This document shows positions 16,725 through 25,632 of a DNA stretch of 64,000 nucleotides, piece after piece. The notes below the pieces were generated by a model, which worked only from the letters and a program-made list of their open reading frames with translations, had not been told where the DNA came from and searched no databases. Origin of the DNA: JBMNGO01 sp050949885. Its GTDB lineage: Bacteria; Bacillota; Syntrophomonadia; Syntrophomonadales; Syntrophomonadaceae. The stretch spans positions 248,001 to 312,000 of the forward strand of contig JBMNGO010000002.1 in assembly GCA_050949885.1 (NCBI GenBank). The letters are read 5' to 3'. The position numbers and the translations under genes were made by a program. Numbering within the stretch: position 1 is the stretch's first letter; every line of letters starts with the position of its first letter.

Positions 16725-17060
16725 ATGCTTAAAAAAGAATTTAGAATAAGGAAGCCTAGAGACTATAATAATATATACAGATATGGTAAAAAAATACCAG
16801 GTCGGTATATAATTGTTTATATTAAAGAAAATTATGGAAAAATTAACCGATATGGAGTTGTAGCCAGTAAAAAAGTTGGAAATGCAGTAGTCAGAAATAA
16901 AGCCAAGAGGCAAATCAGAGAAATATTAAAAAAATATAGTGCAAGGCTTGGGGATAGCTCCGATATAGTAGTGGTAGTGCGAAGAAGTATTAGCAAAGGA
17001 GGATTTAGTGATATCGAAAGGGATTATGTATCTGCTTTAAAAAAGGCTGGATTATGTTAA
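16725..17060 (+). CDS. rnpA: Ribonuclease P protein component
   Basis: A basic 111-residue protein partner of the RNase P RNA, needed for 5' maturation of tRNAs. It starts LKKEFRIRKPRDYNNIY, and the RNR signature is seen in VVRNKAKRQIREI. The ATG at 16725 follows GAGGGG at good spacing and gives the family's normal N-terminus; a frame start at 16698 would add nine unsupported residues. It overlaps yidD by 7 nt. Confidence 0.95.
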   Translation: MLKKEFRIRKPRDYNNIYRYGKKIPGRYIIVYIKENYGKINRYGVVASKKVGNAVVRNKAKRQIREILKKYSARLGDSSDIVVVVRRSISKGGFSDIERDYVSALKKAGLC

Positions 17061-17263
17061 AAACAGTATTCATTTATATAATAAGAGCTTACAAAAAGGT
17101 TAGTTTTTTTAAACCTCCTGTATGCCGTTATTATCCTTCATGTTCTACTTACTCCCTGGAGGCTATAGAAAAATATGGAGTTATAAAAGGAGGATGGTTA
17201 TCAATAAAGCGAATTCTTCGATGTCACCCTTTTCATTCCGGAGGATATGATCCTGTGCCGTGA
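17054..17263 (+). CDS. yidD: Membrane protein insertion efficiency factor YidD
   Basis: A 69-residue protein with the conserved CRYYPSCSTYSLEAIEKYG and the closing CHPFHSGGYDPVP. YidD proteins sit between rnpA and yidC and assist membrane protein insertion. The start overlaps the end of rnpA, suggesting translational coupling. Confidence 0.95.
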   Translation: MLKTVFIYIIRAYKKVSFFKPPVCRYYPSCSTYSLEAIEKYGVIKGGWLSIKRILRCHPFHSGGYDPVP

Positions 17264-17385
17264 TAAAAGAGGGATTTATATAGCCTTATTATTTTTTGCA
17301 AACGGGAGCATATTTTTTTAAGTGTTTTCATTTTAAGGAGGTGAAAACCTGCTGTCGTTAAACATTTCGATAAGCAGGGTTTATT

Positions 17386-18195
17386 TTGTGGCAGTCTTTT
17401 GTTCAATGGTTTGCACAGGTAATTGACTATCTTTATGGTGTAACCGTTTCCATGGGAGTACCCAATTATGGTTTAGCTATTATTTTTATGACTATTTTGA
17501 TTAAATTGGTCATGTTCCCCCTTACCCAAAAACAGATGAAGTCCATTAGGGGAATGCAGGAAATACAGCCAAAGCTTAAGAGGATTCAAGAGAGATATAA
17601 AAATGATACTCAAACCATGAACCAGAAAGTTATGGAAGTGTATAAAGAGCACGGAGTCAATCCTTTTGGGGGCTGCCTGCCTTTACTAATCCAGATGCCT
17701 ATTTTTATTGCTTTTTACCAATCCCTATATCGATTTGATTTTAAAGTAGAAGCTCACGCAGCTTTTTTATGGATCCCCAATATAGGCGCCGCTGATCCCT
17801 ATTATATCCTGGCTATATTGGCTGGCCTCACTACTTATCTACAGCAAAAAATATCCATGGTTAATATCGCAGATACTACCCAAAGGACCATGCTATATAT
17901 GATGCCGCTTTTAATGGCATGGATAGCAGCTACTATGCCGGCAGGCTTACCGCTCTATTGGATTGTTTTTAATATTTTAGGTATTTTTCAACAGCTTTAT
18001 GTTAATAAGAGTTCAGCAGCCCAGACCGCTTCAGGGATTGCTGTTCAACCACAGCCAGAAATAATCAACCAAAAGGCTGATGGGCCTGTGGAGGATGAAG
18101 GTTCAACTTTTGAACAGGCAACAAGGAGGGGCAAAGGAGGAAAGAAAAAGGATGGAAATCCACACAACAGAAAAGAAAGGAAAAAGCGTAGATGA
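17386..18195 (+). CDS. yidC: Membrane protein insertase YidC/Oxa1
   Basis: A 269-residue insertase of the short Gram-positive type. It shows VPNYGLAIIFMTILIKL, the hydrophilic hairpin TQKQMKSIRGMQEIQPKLK, NPFGGCLPLLIQMPIF and several membrane segments, ending in a basic tail rich in Lys and Arg. The in-frame TTG at 17386 is the earliest usable start after a stop at 17371. A strong AAGGAGGTG lies about 45 nt upstream but is out of reach, so translation may depend on the weak CAGGG nearby. There is no lipobox. It overlaps jag by 44 nt. Confidence 0.93.
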   Translation: MWQSFVQWFAQVIDYLYGVTVSMGVPNYGLAIIFMTILIKLVMFPLTQKQMKSIRGMQEIQPKLKRIQERYKNDTQTMNQKVMEVYKEHGVNPFGGCLPLLIQMPIFIAFYQSLYRFDFKVEAHAAFLWIPNIGAADPYYILAILAGLTTYLQQKISMVNIADTTQRTMLYMMPLLMAWIAATMPAGLPLYWIVFNILGIFQQLYVNKSSAAQTASGIAVQPQPEIINQKADGPVEDEGSTFEQATRRGKGGKKKDGNPHNRKERKKRR

Positions 18196-18781
18196 GGCCA
18201 TAAAATTGGCATTGGATGAATTAGGTTGTGAGATTGATGATGTTTCTATTGACATCATTGAGGAGCCAGCTAAAGGACTGCTAGGGATTGTAGGAAAAAA
18301 GCCAGCCGTTGTAAGAGTGTCCCTAAGGGACAAACCAGAAAAAGAAGTCTGTCAGGTTTTGGAAAGTTTACTAAGCAGAATGAAGATAAATTATAAAATT
18401 GACCGGGCTGAATGGGATGGCCGAAATGTGAGAATCAATATTATTGGGCAGGATGTGGGGCTGTTAATTGGTAGAAAAGGCGAAACACTGAACGCCATTC
18501 AGTTTATTATTGGTTTAATTATCAATAATAAAAGACAAGATAAAATCAGGGTAATTCTCGATGTGGAGAATTATAGAAAGAAAAAAGAAAAATCTCTTGA
18601 GGAACTTGCACTAAGGTTATCTGATAAAGTAAAAAAGACTAAGAAGAACGTGGTAATGAGGCCGATGAGTTCCCAGGAAAGGCGAATTGTTCACACTATA
18701 TTACAGGGTGATCCAACTGTAACTACTTATTCCATGGGAGAGGAACCTAATCGTAAAGTAGTGATTTCTCTTAAAAAATAA
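18152..18781 (+). CDS. khpB: RNA-binding protein Jag/KhpB
   Basis: A 209-residue protein with a Jag_N domain (SVDEAIKLALDELG, about 1-50), a KH domain with the GxxG loop GRKG in LIGRKGETLNAIQF, and an R3H domain (MSSQERRIVHTILQ). KhpB binds RNA and influences cell elongation and sporulation in relatives. The ATG at 18152 follows AAAGGAGG, inside the end of yidC. Confidence 0.93.
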   Translation: MEIHTTEKKGKSVDEAIKLALDELGCEIDDVSIDIIEEPAKGLLGIVGKKPAVVRVSLRDKPEKEVCQVLESLLSRMKINYKIDRAEWDGRNVRINIIGQDVGLLIGRKGETLNAIQFIIGLIINNKRQDKIRVILDVENYRKKKEKSLEELALRLSDKVKKTKKNVVMRPMSSQERRIVHTILQGDPTVTTYSMGEEPNRKVVISLKK

Positions 18782-18790
18782 GTAATTTTC

Positions 18791-18811
18791 GGCCCGTAAG
18801 GGCCTTTTTTT
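18791..18811 (+). terminator. Terminator after jag
   Basis: The hairpin GGCCC-GTAA-GGGCC is followed by seven T. It ends the rpmH-to-jag transcript. Confidence 0.85.
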
Positions 18812-18907
18812 ATATGACGGTAAAATTCCCAGTACTGGGTAATATATAGATGGTCTTTCTCTTTGCAGTTCTTTATTATTAAAAAAAGTCAAAAGGAATG
18901 TTGAGTC

Positions 18908-20287
18908 ATGATAACTGATGATATTGCCGCCATATCTACCCCTCCTGGTGAAGGGGGAATTGCCATTGTTCGGCTGAGCGGTTCTGGCGTGATAGGTAAA
19001 GTTGAAAAAATATTTGAACCCTTTGATACGACCGTAAAACTATCTAATAAAAAAGGTTATACGTTGACTCTAGGGTGGATTACCAACCCAGATGGCGAGA
19101 AAATTGATGAAGTATTGATTGGTCTAATGAGAGGTCCCAAGAGTTATACCGGAGAAGATGTGGTTGAAATCAACTGTCACGGAGGAACCCTGGCTGCCCA
19201 TAAATGCCTGGAAAATGTATTAAGGCAAGGTGTTCGGATTGCCGAACCCGGGGAGTTTACTAAAAGGGCTTTTTTGAACGGGCGCCTGGATATTTCCCAG
19301 GCGGAAGCAGTAATTGAAATAATAAGGGCAAAAACCGAAAAGAGTCTCAAACTGGCTATGAATCAAATACTGGGGAAGACAAGCCTATATATAGAAAAAA
19401 TAGAAGACCGATTGATCAAACTAAACGCCATGGTTGAAGCTAGCCTTGATTTTCCAGATGAAGTGGGAGATATCAGTTATTATGAAGCTGAACAAGAACT
19501 AAAGGAAATACTTTCGGGTGTGGAAAAAATCCTGGAGGCTGCAGAAAGAGGAGAAATCTATCGTGACGGAGTAAAAGTCGTTATTTGCGGTAAACCCAAT
19601 GTTGGCAAATCCAGCTTAATGAATGCCCTGGCCAGAAAGGAAAAGGCTATAGTTACTAGCCAGCCGGGAACTACCCGGGATATAATCGAGGATTACATAA
19701 ATATCCGAGGAATACCAGTTAAATTAATAGATACGGCAGGAATTAGGGTTACGGAAGATGAAGTGGAAAAAATAGGGGTGGAAAAATCCCAGGAGGTTAT
19801 AAGGGAAGCCGATCTAGTAATTTTCTTATTGGATATGGGAACCGGAATTACCGCAGAAGACCTGGATGTTTTCCAAAGCATTGAGAATCAAAAGAAAATA
19901 GTATTGGTTAATAAGGAAGACCTTGAAAAAAAGAATATAACTGAGGAAGAACTAGGAAAAATGTTTTCGGGGGTTGCTGTAATCCGGGGATCAGTTAAGG
20001 AAGAAGTCGGTTTGGATGATTTAGAGGCCACTATCGAAAGGATGATCTTGTCTGGAGAAGTAAAAGATGACCAGTTGGATGTAATGTTTAATTTAAGGCA
20101 GAAAAATCTGCTGCTGAGAGCAAGAGGGCATTTGCAGGATGCAATTAAATCTTTGCAGGTAGCGCCCTTGGATTGCCTTGGGGTTGACATATGGGGTGCC
20201 CTGGAGTCAATAGGCGAAATAAAGGGCAAGAACCTTAAGGAAAATGTAATTGATCGGATATTCCATGATTTTTGTATTGGAAAATAA
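18908..20287 (+). CDS. mnmE: tRNA modification GTPase MnmE
   Basis: With MnmG it makes the carboxymethylaminomethyl group on wobble U34 of several tRNAs. The 459-residue protein has an N-terminal folate-binding domain, a G domain inserted in the helical part (GKPNVGKSS, DTAGIR, NKED) and the essential C-terminal CIGK. The ATG at 18908 follows AAAGGA. It is first in an mnmE-mnmG-rsmG-noc cluster. Confidence 0.97.
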   Translation: MITDDIAAISTPPGEGGIAIVRLSGSGVIGKVEKIFEPFDTTVKLSNKKGYTLTLGWITNPDGEKIDEVLIGLMRGPKSYTGEDVVEINCHGGTLAAHKCLENVLRQGVRIAEPGEFTKRAFLNGRLDISQAEAVIEIIRAKTEKSLKLAMNQILGKTSLYIEKIEDRLIKLNAMVEASLDFPDEVGDISYYEAEQELKEILSGVEKILEAAERGEIYRDGVKVVICGKPNVGKSSLMNALARKEKAIVTSQPGTTRDIIEDYINIRGIPVKLIDTAGIRVTEDEVEKIGVEKSQEVIREADLVIFLLDMGTGITAEDLDVFQSIENQKKIVLVNKEDLEKKNITEEELGKMFSGVAVIRGSVKEEVGLDDLEATIERMILSGEVKDDQLDVMFNLRQKNLLLRARGHLQDAIKSLQVAPLDCLGVDIWGALESIGEIKGKNLKENVIDRIFHDFCIGK

Positions 20288-20306
20288 ACAAGTTCAGGAG
20301 GAACCA

Positions 20307-22181
20307 ATGATTTACCAGGCAGGAAAATACGATGTGGTAGTAATCGGAGCCGGACACGCCGGATGTGAAGCAGCTCTGGCTTCAGCTCGAATGGGATGTA
20401 GTACCCTACTTTGTACCATGAGTATGGAGAGTATAGCTTTAATGCCTTGTAATCCCTCCATAGGTGGCCCCGCTAAGGCACAGTTAGTGAGGGAAATTGA
20501 TGCCCTGGGGGGAGAGATGGCAGTTAACATAGATAAGGCTAATGTACAAATGCGCATTATTAATACCGGCAAGGGACCCGCTGTGCAAGCTTTAAGGGCT
20601 CAGGCCGATAAATATGAATACCAAAAGGAAATGTTTAAGACCCTTTTAGCCCAACGCAATTTGGACATTTTGATGGCTGAAATCGAGAACCTGGAAGTGG
20701 CAAACGGTAAAATTGCCGGGGTAATAACAAAAACGGGCGCCAAGTTTGGATGTGGGGCGGTTGTTGTATCTTCGGGTACTTATTTAAAGGGAAGAATAAT
20801 AATAGGTGATATTACATTTGATGGCGGTCCGGGCAATCAATTTCCAGCCACTAAACTTTCGGAATGCTTGCAAGGCCTGGGGTTTGCTATGGGACGTTTC
20901 AAGACCGGAACTCCGCCTCGTATTAATAAAAAGACCGTGGATTTCTCTAAAATGATAGAGCAGCCAGGGGATGAGAGACCATTAAGGTTTTCCTTTATTT
21001 CCCCTGAGCCTAACCGAATGCAGTTACCTTGCTGGCTAACCCATAGTACTAAAGAGACCCATAAAATTGTCATGGATAACATTTCCCGAGCACCCATGTT
21101 CACAGGGATAATAAAAGGACGGGGACCTAGGTACTGTCCATCTTTCGAGGATAAGGTGGTGAGGTTTTCCCATAAAGACTCCCACCAATTGTTTGTTGAG
21201 CCGGAAGGCCGAGCCACCGATGAAATGTATGTTCAGGGATTGAATACTAGCCTGCCGGAAGATGTGCAAATTCAGGTATTGAGGAGCATTCCCGGCCTGG
21301 AGAATGTAAAGCTAATGAGAACCGGCTATGCTATTGAGTATGATTATGTTGTCCCTTCACAGTTAAAACTTACCCTGGAAACCCGGCAGGTGGAGGGCCT
21401 GTTTACGGCTGGACAGATTAATGGTACCTCAGGTTATGAAGAGGCAGCTGGACAAGGATTAATTGCCGGGATAAATGCTGCTTTAAAGGTGCAGAATAAA
21501 GACCCTTTTATTCTGAAAAGAAGTGAATCCTACATAGGAGTCATGATCGACGATCTGGTGACCAAGGAAATTGATGAACCGTATCGCTTGCTTACATCCA
21601 GGGCGGAGTATAGGTTGCTGTTAAGGCAGGATAACGCTGATTGGCGGCTAACTGAAAAAGGCCGGCGGATTGGATTGGTCGATGGCCGCAGGTGGGAAAT
21701 TTTTAATGCCAAAATGGATAGTTTGATTAAGGAAAAAGAAAAACTCCAGGAAAAAAATTTTTCACCGCAAAATGCAATAATCAGTGAATTCTTGGAGGAG
21801 AAAGGTAGCGCGGTTTTGCGTGACCGAGTATCTTTATGGGAACTGTTAAGGCGTCCGGAAATAAAAATAAACGACTATGTACATAGGCGGTGGATAGAAG
21901 AAATCGATTTGGATATATTGGAACAACTGGAGATTCAGGCCAAATACGAAGGTTATATTAGAAAACAGGAAGAACAGGTTAGACGCTTTGAAAAGCTGGA
22001 AAACAAACTAATTCCCCCTGATATAAATTATGACGAGGTAATTGGTTTATCAAACGAAGCAGGGCAGAAGCTTAATAAATTTCGGCCTTCCTCCATTGGG
22101 CAAGCTTCCAGAATCGCTGGTGTTAATCCGGCTGATATAAGTGTGTTGTTAATTTACTTGGAAAGAAAAAGAAGGAAATGA
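20307..22181 (+). CDS. mnmG: tRNA uridine 5-carboxymethylaminomethyl enzyme MnmG
   Basis: A 624-residue FAD protein. The dinucleotide fold is VVVIGAGHAGCEAALA near residue 12, and PCNPSIGGPAKAQLVREIDALGG and GTYLKGRIIIG follow. It partners MnmE. The ATG at 20307 follows AGGAGG; an upstream in-frame start at 20250 would overlap mnmE and add residues unlike the family. Confidence 0.97.
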   Translation: MIYQAGKYDVVVIGAGHAGCEAALASARMGCSTLLCTMSMESIALMPCNPSIGGPAKAQLVREIDALGGEMAVNIDKANVQMRIINTGKGPAVQALRAQADKYEYQKEMFKTLLAQRNLDILMAEIENLEVANGKIAGVITKTGAKFGCGAVVVSSGTYLKGRIIIGDITFDGGPGNQFPATKLSECLQGLGFAMGRFKTGTPPRINKKTVDFSKMIEQPGDERPLRFSFISPEPNRMQLPCWLTHSTKETHKIVMDNISRAPMFTGIIKGRGPRYCPSFEDKVVRFSHKDSHQLFVEPEGRATDEMYVQGLNTSLPEDVQIQVLRSIPGLENVKLMRTGYAIEYDYVVPSQLKLTLETRQVEGLFTAGQINGTSGYEEAAGQGLIAGINAALKVQNKDPFILKRSESYIGVMIDDLVTKEIDEPYRLLTSRAEYRLLLRQDNADWRLTEKGRRIGLVDGRRWEIFNAKMDSLIKEKEKLQEKNFSPQNAIISEFLEEKGSAVLRDRVSLWELLRRPEIKINDYVHRRWIEEIDLDILEQLEIQAKYEGYIRKQEEQVRRFEKLENKLIPPDINYDEVIGLSNEAGQKLNKFRPSSIGQASRIAGVNPADISVLLIYLERKRRK

Positions 22182-22190
22182 AGGAAATAA

Positions 22191-22838
22191 GTGGAATATA
22201 AAATAGCAAGGTTTAAAGAGCTTTTGTTAAATGAAAACCTAAGACAGAACCTGGTAAGCAGAAAAACCACCAGGGAGGATTTACAACGGCATATTGAGGA
22301 CAGTCTGGCTATTGCCCGATTCTTGAATTTAGCCGGGCAAAAAATTGTTGATATTGGTTCGGGAGCAGGTTTCCCCGGTTTAATATTAGGAATGGCCTTT
22401 CAGGAAATTGAATTGGTTCTTATTGAATCTGATCAAAAGAAGAGCTTTTTTCTCCAATCGGTGATTAGCGATTTGGGAATTAATAATATTTCGGTAATTC
22501 CTCAGCGAGCAGAGGAAATTGGCCGCCACAATATATATAGGGAATCTTTTGATTTGGCTATATCCAGAGCCGTAGCACCCATTAATGTCTTAGCTGAGTA
22601 TGCTATTCCTCTTTTAAAGGTGGGAGGGGAATTAGTTCTTTGGAAGGGGAAGAGTTTCCAGGAGGAAATTGATAAAGCTAAGCAAGCCTTAGAAATTTTG
22701 GGGGGGGAGTTAAAAAGAGTTGAGGAGTATGATCTGGGAGATGAAAGGAAAAGGGTTTTAGTTTTTATAGGAAAGGTAAAGCCCACTGCAAAAGGCTTTC
22801 CCCGGCGGACTGGGATTCCGGCCAAAAGGCCGTTATAG
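22191..22838 (+). CDS. rsmG: 16S rRNA (guanine527-N7)-methyltransferase
   Basis: A 215-residue SAM-dependent methyltransferase with the SAM loop DIGSGAGFPG and the conserved RAVAPINVLAEY. It modifies the 530 loop of 16S rRNA; loss gives low-level streptomycin resistance in other bacteria. The GTG at 22191 is 9 nt after mnmG and follows GAAGGAAAT. The C-terminal tail is rich in Arg, Pro and Lys. Confidence 0.95.
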   Translation: MEYKIARFKELLLNENLRQNLVSRKTTREDLQRHIEDSLAIARFLNLAGQKIVDIGSGAGFPGLILGMAFQEIELVLIESDQKKSFFLQSVISDLGINNISVIPQRAEEIGRHNIYRESFDLAISRAVAPINVLAEYAIPLLKVGGELVLWKGKSFQEEIDKAKQALEILGGELKRVEEYDLGDERKRVLVFIGKVKPTAKGFPRRTGIPAKRPL

Positions 22839-22851
22839 GAGGTGTTGGATC

Positions 22852-23709
22852 TTGCTAAACCGGCTGGAAAAGATTTTTGGCAAGAACGGTAACGAGGTGA
22901 TAACCAAAATACCGATTGACTTAATTGAACCCAATCCATTTCAGCCCCGAAAAGATTTTAGCGAACAAGAGATTATTGAACTTGCGCAATCGATAAAGGC
23001 CTATGGCCTTATTCAGCCTATTGTAGTCAGAAAGGCTAAGGATCGATACCAAATTATTGCAGGCGAGCGGAGATTTCGTGCCTGTCGATGGTTAGGGTTA
23101 AGAGAAGTAGCGGCTATAGTTCAGGACATTAATGATGCTAATGCTGCAGCCATATCACTGGTTGAAAACTTGCAGCGCAGGGAATTAAATTATTTTGAAG
23201 AGGCTACTGCATATATGGTATTGATAGAATACTTTGGCATGACCCAGGATGAATTGGCTAAGAAGATTGGTCGTAGCCAGTCGGCCATAGCCAATAAGTT
23301 AAGGTTATTGAGGTTGCCGGAAGAGGTTAGAAATATGATCGCCCCTCAAGTAATCAGTGAAAGACATGCCAGGGCTCTTTTAAAGCTTAATTCAACTGAT
23401 ATGCAGGCAGAAGTGGTTAGACAGATTTATGAGCGGGATTTAAATGTTAAAGAAACAGAAGAACTGGTCCAAAGTCTAAGTCAGAATAATATGCCCCGGA
23501 TGGTGAAAGATAGAGAAGAAGGGCATCAGCACGTATCGTTGATAATTAGAGATGCCAGGATATTTTTGAACACCATAAAAGAAACGGTTAGGAGAGCCAG
23601 GCAGACAGGGATTAATATTTCTATAATAGAAAAGGAAAACGACGATGAATATGAAATTTTAATTAAAATTGGCAAGGAACGGAGAGCTAACAGCAGACAG
23701 GCAAAATAG
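22852..23709 (+). CDS. noc: Nucleoid occlusion protein Noc
   Basis: A 285-residue ParB-family protein. It has the CTP-binding ParB boxes (PNPFQPRKDF, GERRFRACRW, SLVENLQRRELN) and a helix-turn-helix (GRSQSAIANKLRLL). Its place after rsmG, separate from parAB, matches Bacillus subtilis noc, which keeps the division ring off the chromosome. The TTG at 22852 follows AGGAGGTG. An exact Noc-binding palindrome at 38063-38078 supports the assignment. Confidence 0.9.
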   Translation: MLNRLEKIFGKNGNEVITKIPIDLIEPNPFQPRKDFSEQEIIELAQSIKAYGLIQPIVVRKAKDRYQIIAGERRFRACRWLGLREVAAIVQDINDANAAAISLVENLQRRELNYFEEATAYMVLIEYFGMTQDELAKKIGRSQSAIANKLRLLRLPEEVRNMIAPQVISERHARALLKLNSTDMQAEVVRQIYERDLNVKETEELVQSLSQNNMPRMVKDREEGHQHVSLIIRDARIFLNTIKETVRRARQTGINISIIEKENDDEYEILIKIGKERRANSRQAK

Positions 23710-23711
23710 GG

Positions 23712-23748
23712 AAGTGGTTTACATGCGGTGTGAACCGCTTTTTTTTTT
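23712..23748 (+). terminator. Terminator after noc
   Basis: AAGTGGTT pairs with AACCGCTT (one wobble pair) around a 13-nt loop and is followed by a long T run. Confidence 0.75.
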
Positions 23749-23844
23749 GTGCTTTTGGGTTCAGCAGCAAGTGATAAAATTAAGAAGGAATTCCTTGTTA
23801 ATTAAGAGAATCTATTTCAATAGTTTCCGAAAGGAGAACAGTTG

Positions 23845-24606
23845 ATGACGAAAATTATTGCCATCGCCAATCAGAAAGGCGGAGTGGGGAAAACTACTAC
23901 GGCCATTAACTTGGGGGCCTGTATCGCCATGGAGGGATACCAGGTATTAGTTGTTGACTGTGACCCTCAGGGGAACGCTTCGAGTGGATTGGGTATTAAC
24001 AGAAAAGTGTTAAAAAGCTGTATTTATAATGTTTTGGTTGATGGTTTGCCCGCTGATCAGCATATTAAAAAGACCAAGCTAGCCAACCTGAATGTTCTTC
24101 CGGCCACTATTCAATTGGCTGGGGCAGAAGTTGAACTGGCGGGTAGTCCAGGACGCGAAAAGGCTCTTAAACGTGCTCTTGAGCCCATTGCTTCTCGATA
24201 TAAGTATATTATTATTGATTGTCCTCCTTCACTGGGGCTGCTTACCCTTAATGCACTCTCTGCTTGTGATTCGGTTTTGATTCCCCTGCAATGTGAATAC
24301 TATGCCCTGGAAGGGTTAAGCCAGTTGATGGATACGATTGTTTTAGTGCGTAAGAGGCTTAATCCTGCTTTAAAAATAAACGGTATAGTCTTTACCATGT
24401 TTGATGGCAGAACGAATTTATCCATCCAGGTCGTAGACGAAGTGAAAAAGCATTTTAGAAGAGAAGTGTATAAGACTATTATTCCCAGAAACATTCGGTT
24501 AAGCGAGGCGCCCAGTCATGGGCAACCCATCATAACTTATAATCCACGCTCCAGGGGTGCCGAAGTTTACCAAGAACTGGCCATGGAGGTGATTAAGCGT
24601 GGCTAA
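23845..24606 (+). CDS. parA: Chromosome partitioning ATPase ParA (Soj)
   Basis: A 253-residue deviant Walker ATPase with NQKGGVGKTTTAINLG at the N-terminus, VDCDPQGNASSG, and IIIDCPPSLGLLTLNAL. It works with ParB and parS to segregate origins and, in Bacillus, to tune DnaA. The ATG at 23845 follows AAGGAG; a TTG immediately before it adds one residue and is not preferred. Its last codons overlap the parB start. Confidence 0.96.
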   Translation: MTKIIAIANQKGGVGKTTTAINLGACIAMEGYQVLVVDCDPQGNASSGLGINRKVLKSCIYNVLVDGLPADQHIKKTKLANLNVLPATIQLAGAEVELAGSPGREKALKRALEPIASRYKYIIIDCPPSLGLLTLNALSACDSVLIPLQCEYYALEGLSQLMDTIVLVRKRLNPALKINGIVFTMFDGRTNLSIQVVDEVKKHFRREVYKTIIPRNIRLSEAPSHGQPIITYNPRSRGAEVYQELAMEVIKRG

Positions 24607-25438
24607 AAGGGACAGAGGGTTAGGGAGAGGCTTGGATGCACTTTTTTCCCAGCTTGAGCCTGATGGAACCGAGAATATTATTAAACTGGAGCATTCCACC
24701 ATCCATCCAAATCAAAACCAACCTAGGAAGAAGTTTGACGAGGAATCGTTGAGGGAATTAAGCGAATCCGTAAAAGAGCACGGATTGCTCCAGCCTATCC
24801 TGGTACGCCCCCGGGACCATGGGTATGAAATAATTGCCGGAGAAAGAAGATGGAGAGCGGCAGGGCTAGCCGGAATGGAATTAGTACCGGTTATTGTAAA
24901 AGATATTGGTGACGGAGAGGCGGCGGAAATTTCTCTTATTGAGAACTTGCAGAGGGAAGACCTTAATCCTGTTGAAGAAGCACTGGCTTATAAAAAGATG
25001 ATTGAAGACTTTGGATATACCCATGAAGCTGTGGCTAATCGAATTGGAAAGAGTCGTACCCATATAACCAACACCATCAGGATTCTTAGGCTTCCGGAAG
25101 AGGTATTAAGAATGATAGAGGATGGGCAGATTTCGGCTGGACATGCCAGGAGCCTTCTGCCTCTGGCTGATGCTGAACAACAGTTGGCAGCGGCACAAGA
25201 AATAGTTAAAGGGAAAATGTCTGTTCGCAAAAGTGAAGAAAAGGTTAGAAAACACAGCAAGAGAAGGGATCTAACTAAATCTGCCGAAATAATCCAACTA
25301 GAACAGCGACTGGAAAGATACCTGGGGACCAAGGTGGAGATTATTATGAATGGAAAGGAAGGGAAAATTGATATTTACTTTTACAGTGATGAAGACCTGG
25401 AGAGATTGATGGAATTGATGGGATTGATGGGATTGTAA
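24599..25438 (+). CDS. parB: Chromosome partitioning protein ParB (Spo0J)
   Basis: A 279-residue CTPase clamp that loads at parS and spreads. The ParB domain shows HPNQNQPRKKFDEESL, GERRWRAAGLAG and SLIENLQREDLNPVEEA, and the helix-turn-helix is GKSRTHITNTIRIL. The C-terminal dimer domain ends in a short repeated MELMGLMGL. The GTG at 24599 overlaps parA by 8 nt. A perfect parS lies 10 nt after the stop codon. Confidence 0.97.
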   Translation: MAKRDRGLGRGLDALFSQLEPDGTENIIKLEHSTIHPNQNQPRKKFDEESLRELSESVKEHGLLQPILVRPRDHGYEIIAGERRWRAAGLAGMELVPVIVKDIGDGEAAEISLIENLQREDLNPVEEALAYKKMIEDFGYTHEAVANRIGKSRTHITNTIRILRLPEEVLRMIEDGQISAGHARSLLPLADAEQQLAAAQEIVKGKMSVRKSEEKVRKHSKRRDLTKSAEIIQLEQRLERYLGTKVEIIMNGKEGKIDIYFYSDEDLERLMELMGLMGL

Positions 25439-25448
25439 TTAATACTCT

Positions 25449-25464
25449 TGTTTCACGTGAAACA
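25449..25464. other. parS site, perfect palindrome
   Basis: The sequence TGTTTCACGTGAAACA is a fully symmetric 16-mer matching the Firmicutes parS consensus. It lies just after parB and about 10 kb from oriC, and is the expected loading site for ParB and then condensin. Confidence 0.97.
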
Positions 25465-25514
25465 TAGGCTATAAAAGGGGATTGATTTAACTGGGGAAAA
25501 TGCCCAACCAATAA

Positions 25515-25530
25515 TGCGCCACATGAAACA
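25515..25530. other. Degenerate parS-like half-site
   Basis: TGCGCCACATGAAACA matches parS at 12 of 16 positions, with an intact right half (TGAAACA). It lies 66 nt from the perfect site and may be a decayed or weak second site. Confidence 0.35.
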
Positions 25531-25559
25531 AGAGCCAAAAGCCGATTTACAAAAAAACT

Positions 25560-25587
25560 TTGAACATGATATTATATATCATACAAT
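25560..25587 (+). promoter_or_regulatory. Promoter of the M23 peptidase-bactofilin pair
   Basis: TTGAAC, a 16-nt spacer and TACAAT. The ATG at 25588 lies immediately after this -10, so it cannot be the translation start; this supports the downstream ATG at 25633. Confidence 0.65.
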
Positions 25588-25632
25588 ATGGGCGTATTGC
25601 CAGCATTTACTAGAGAAATCAAGGGGCGGAGC

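Noticed and set aside
17341..17361. Tiny frame GTG AAA ACC TGC TGT CGT TAA before yidC as a leader peptide
   Set aside because: It overlaps the AAGGAGGTG site itself, so initiation there is unlikely; too short to judge.
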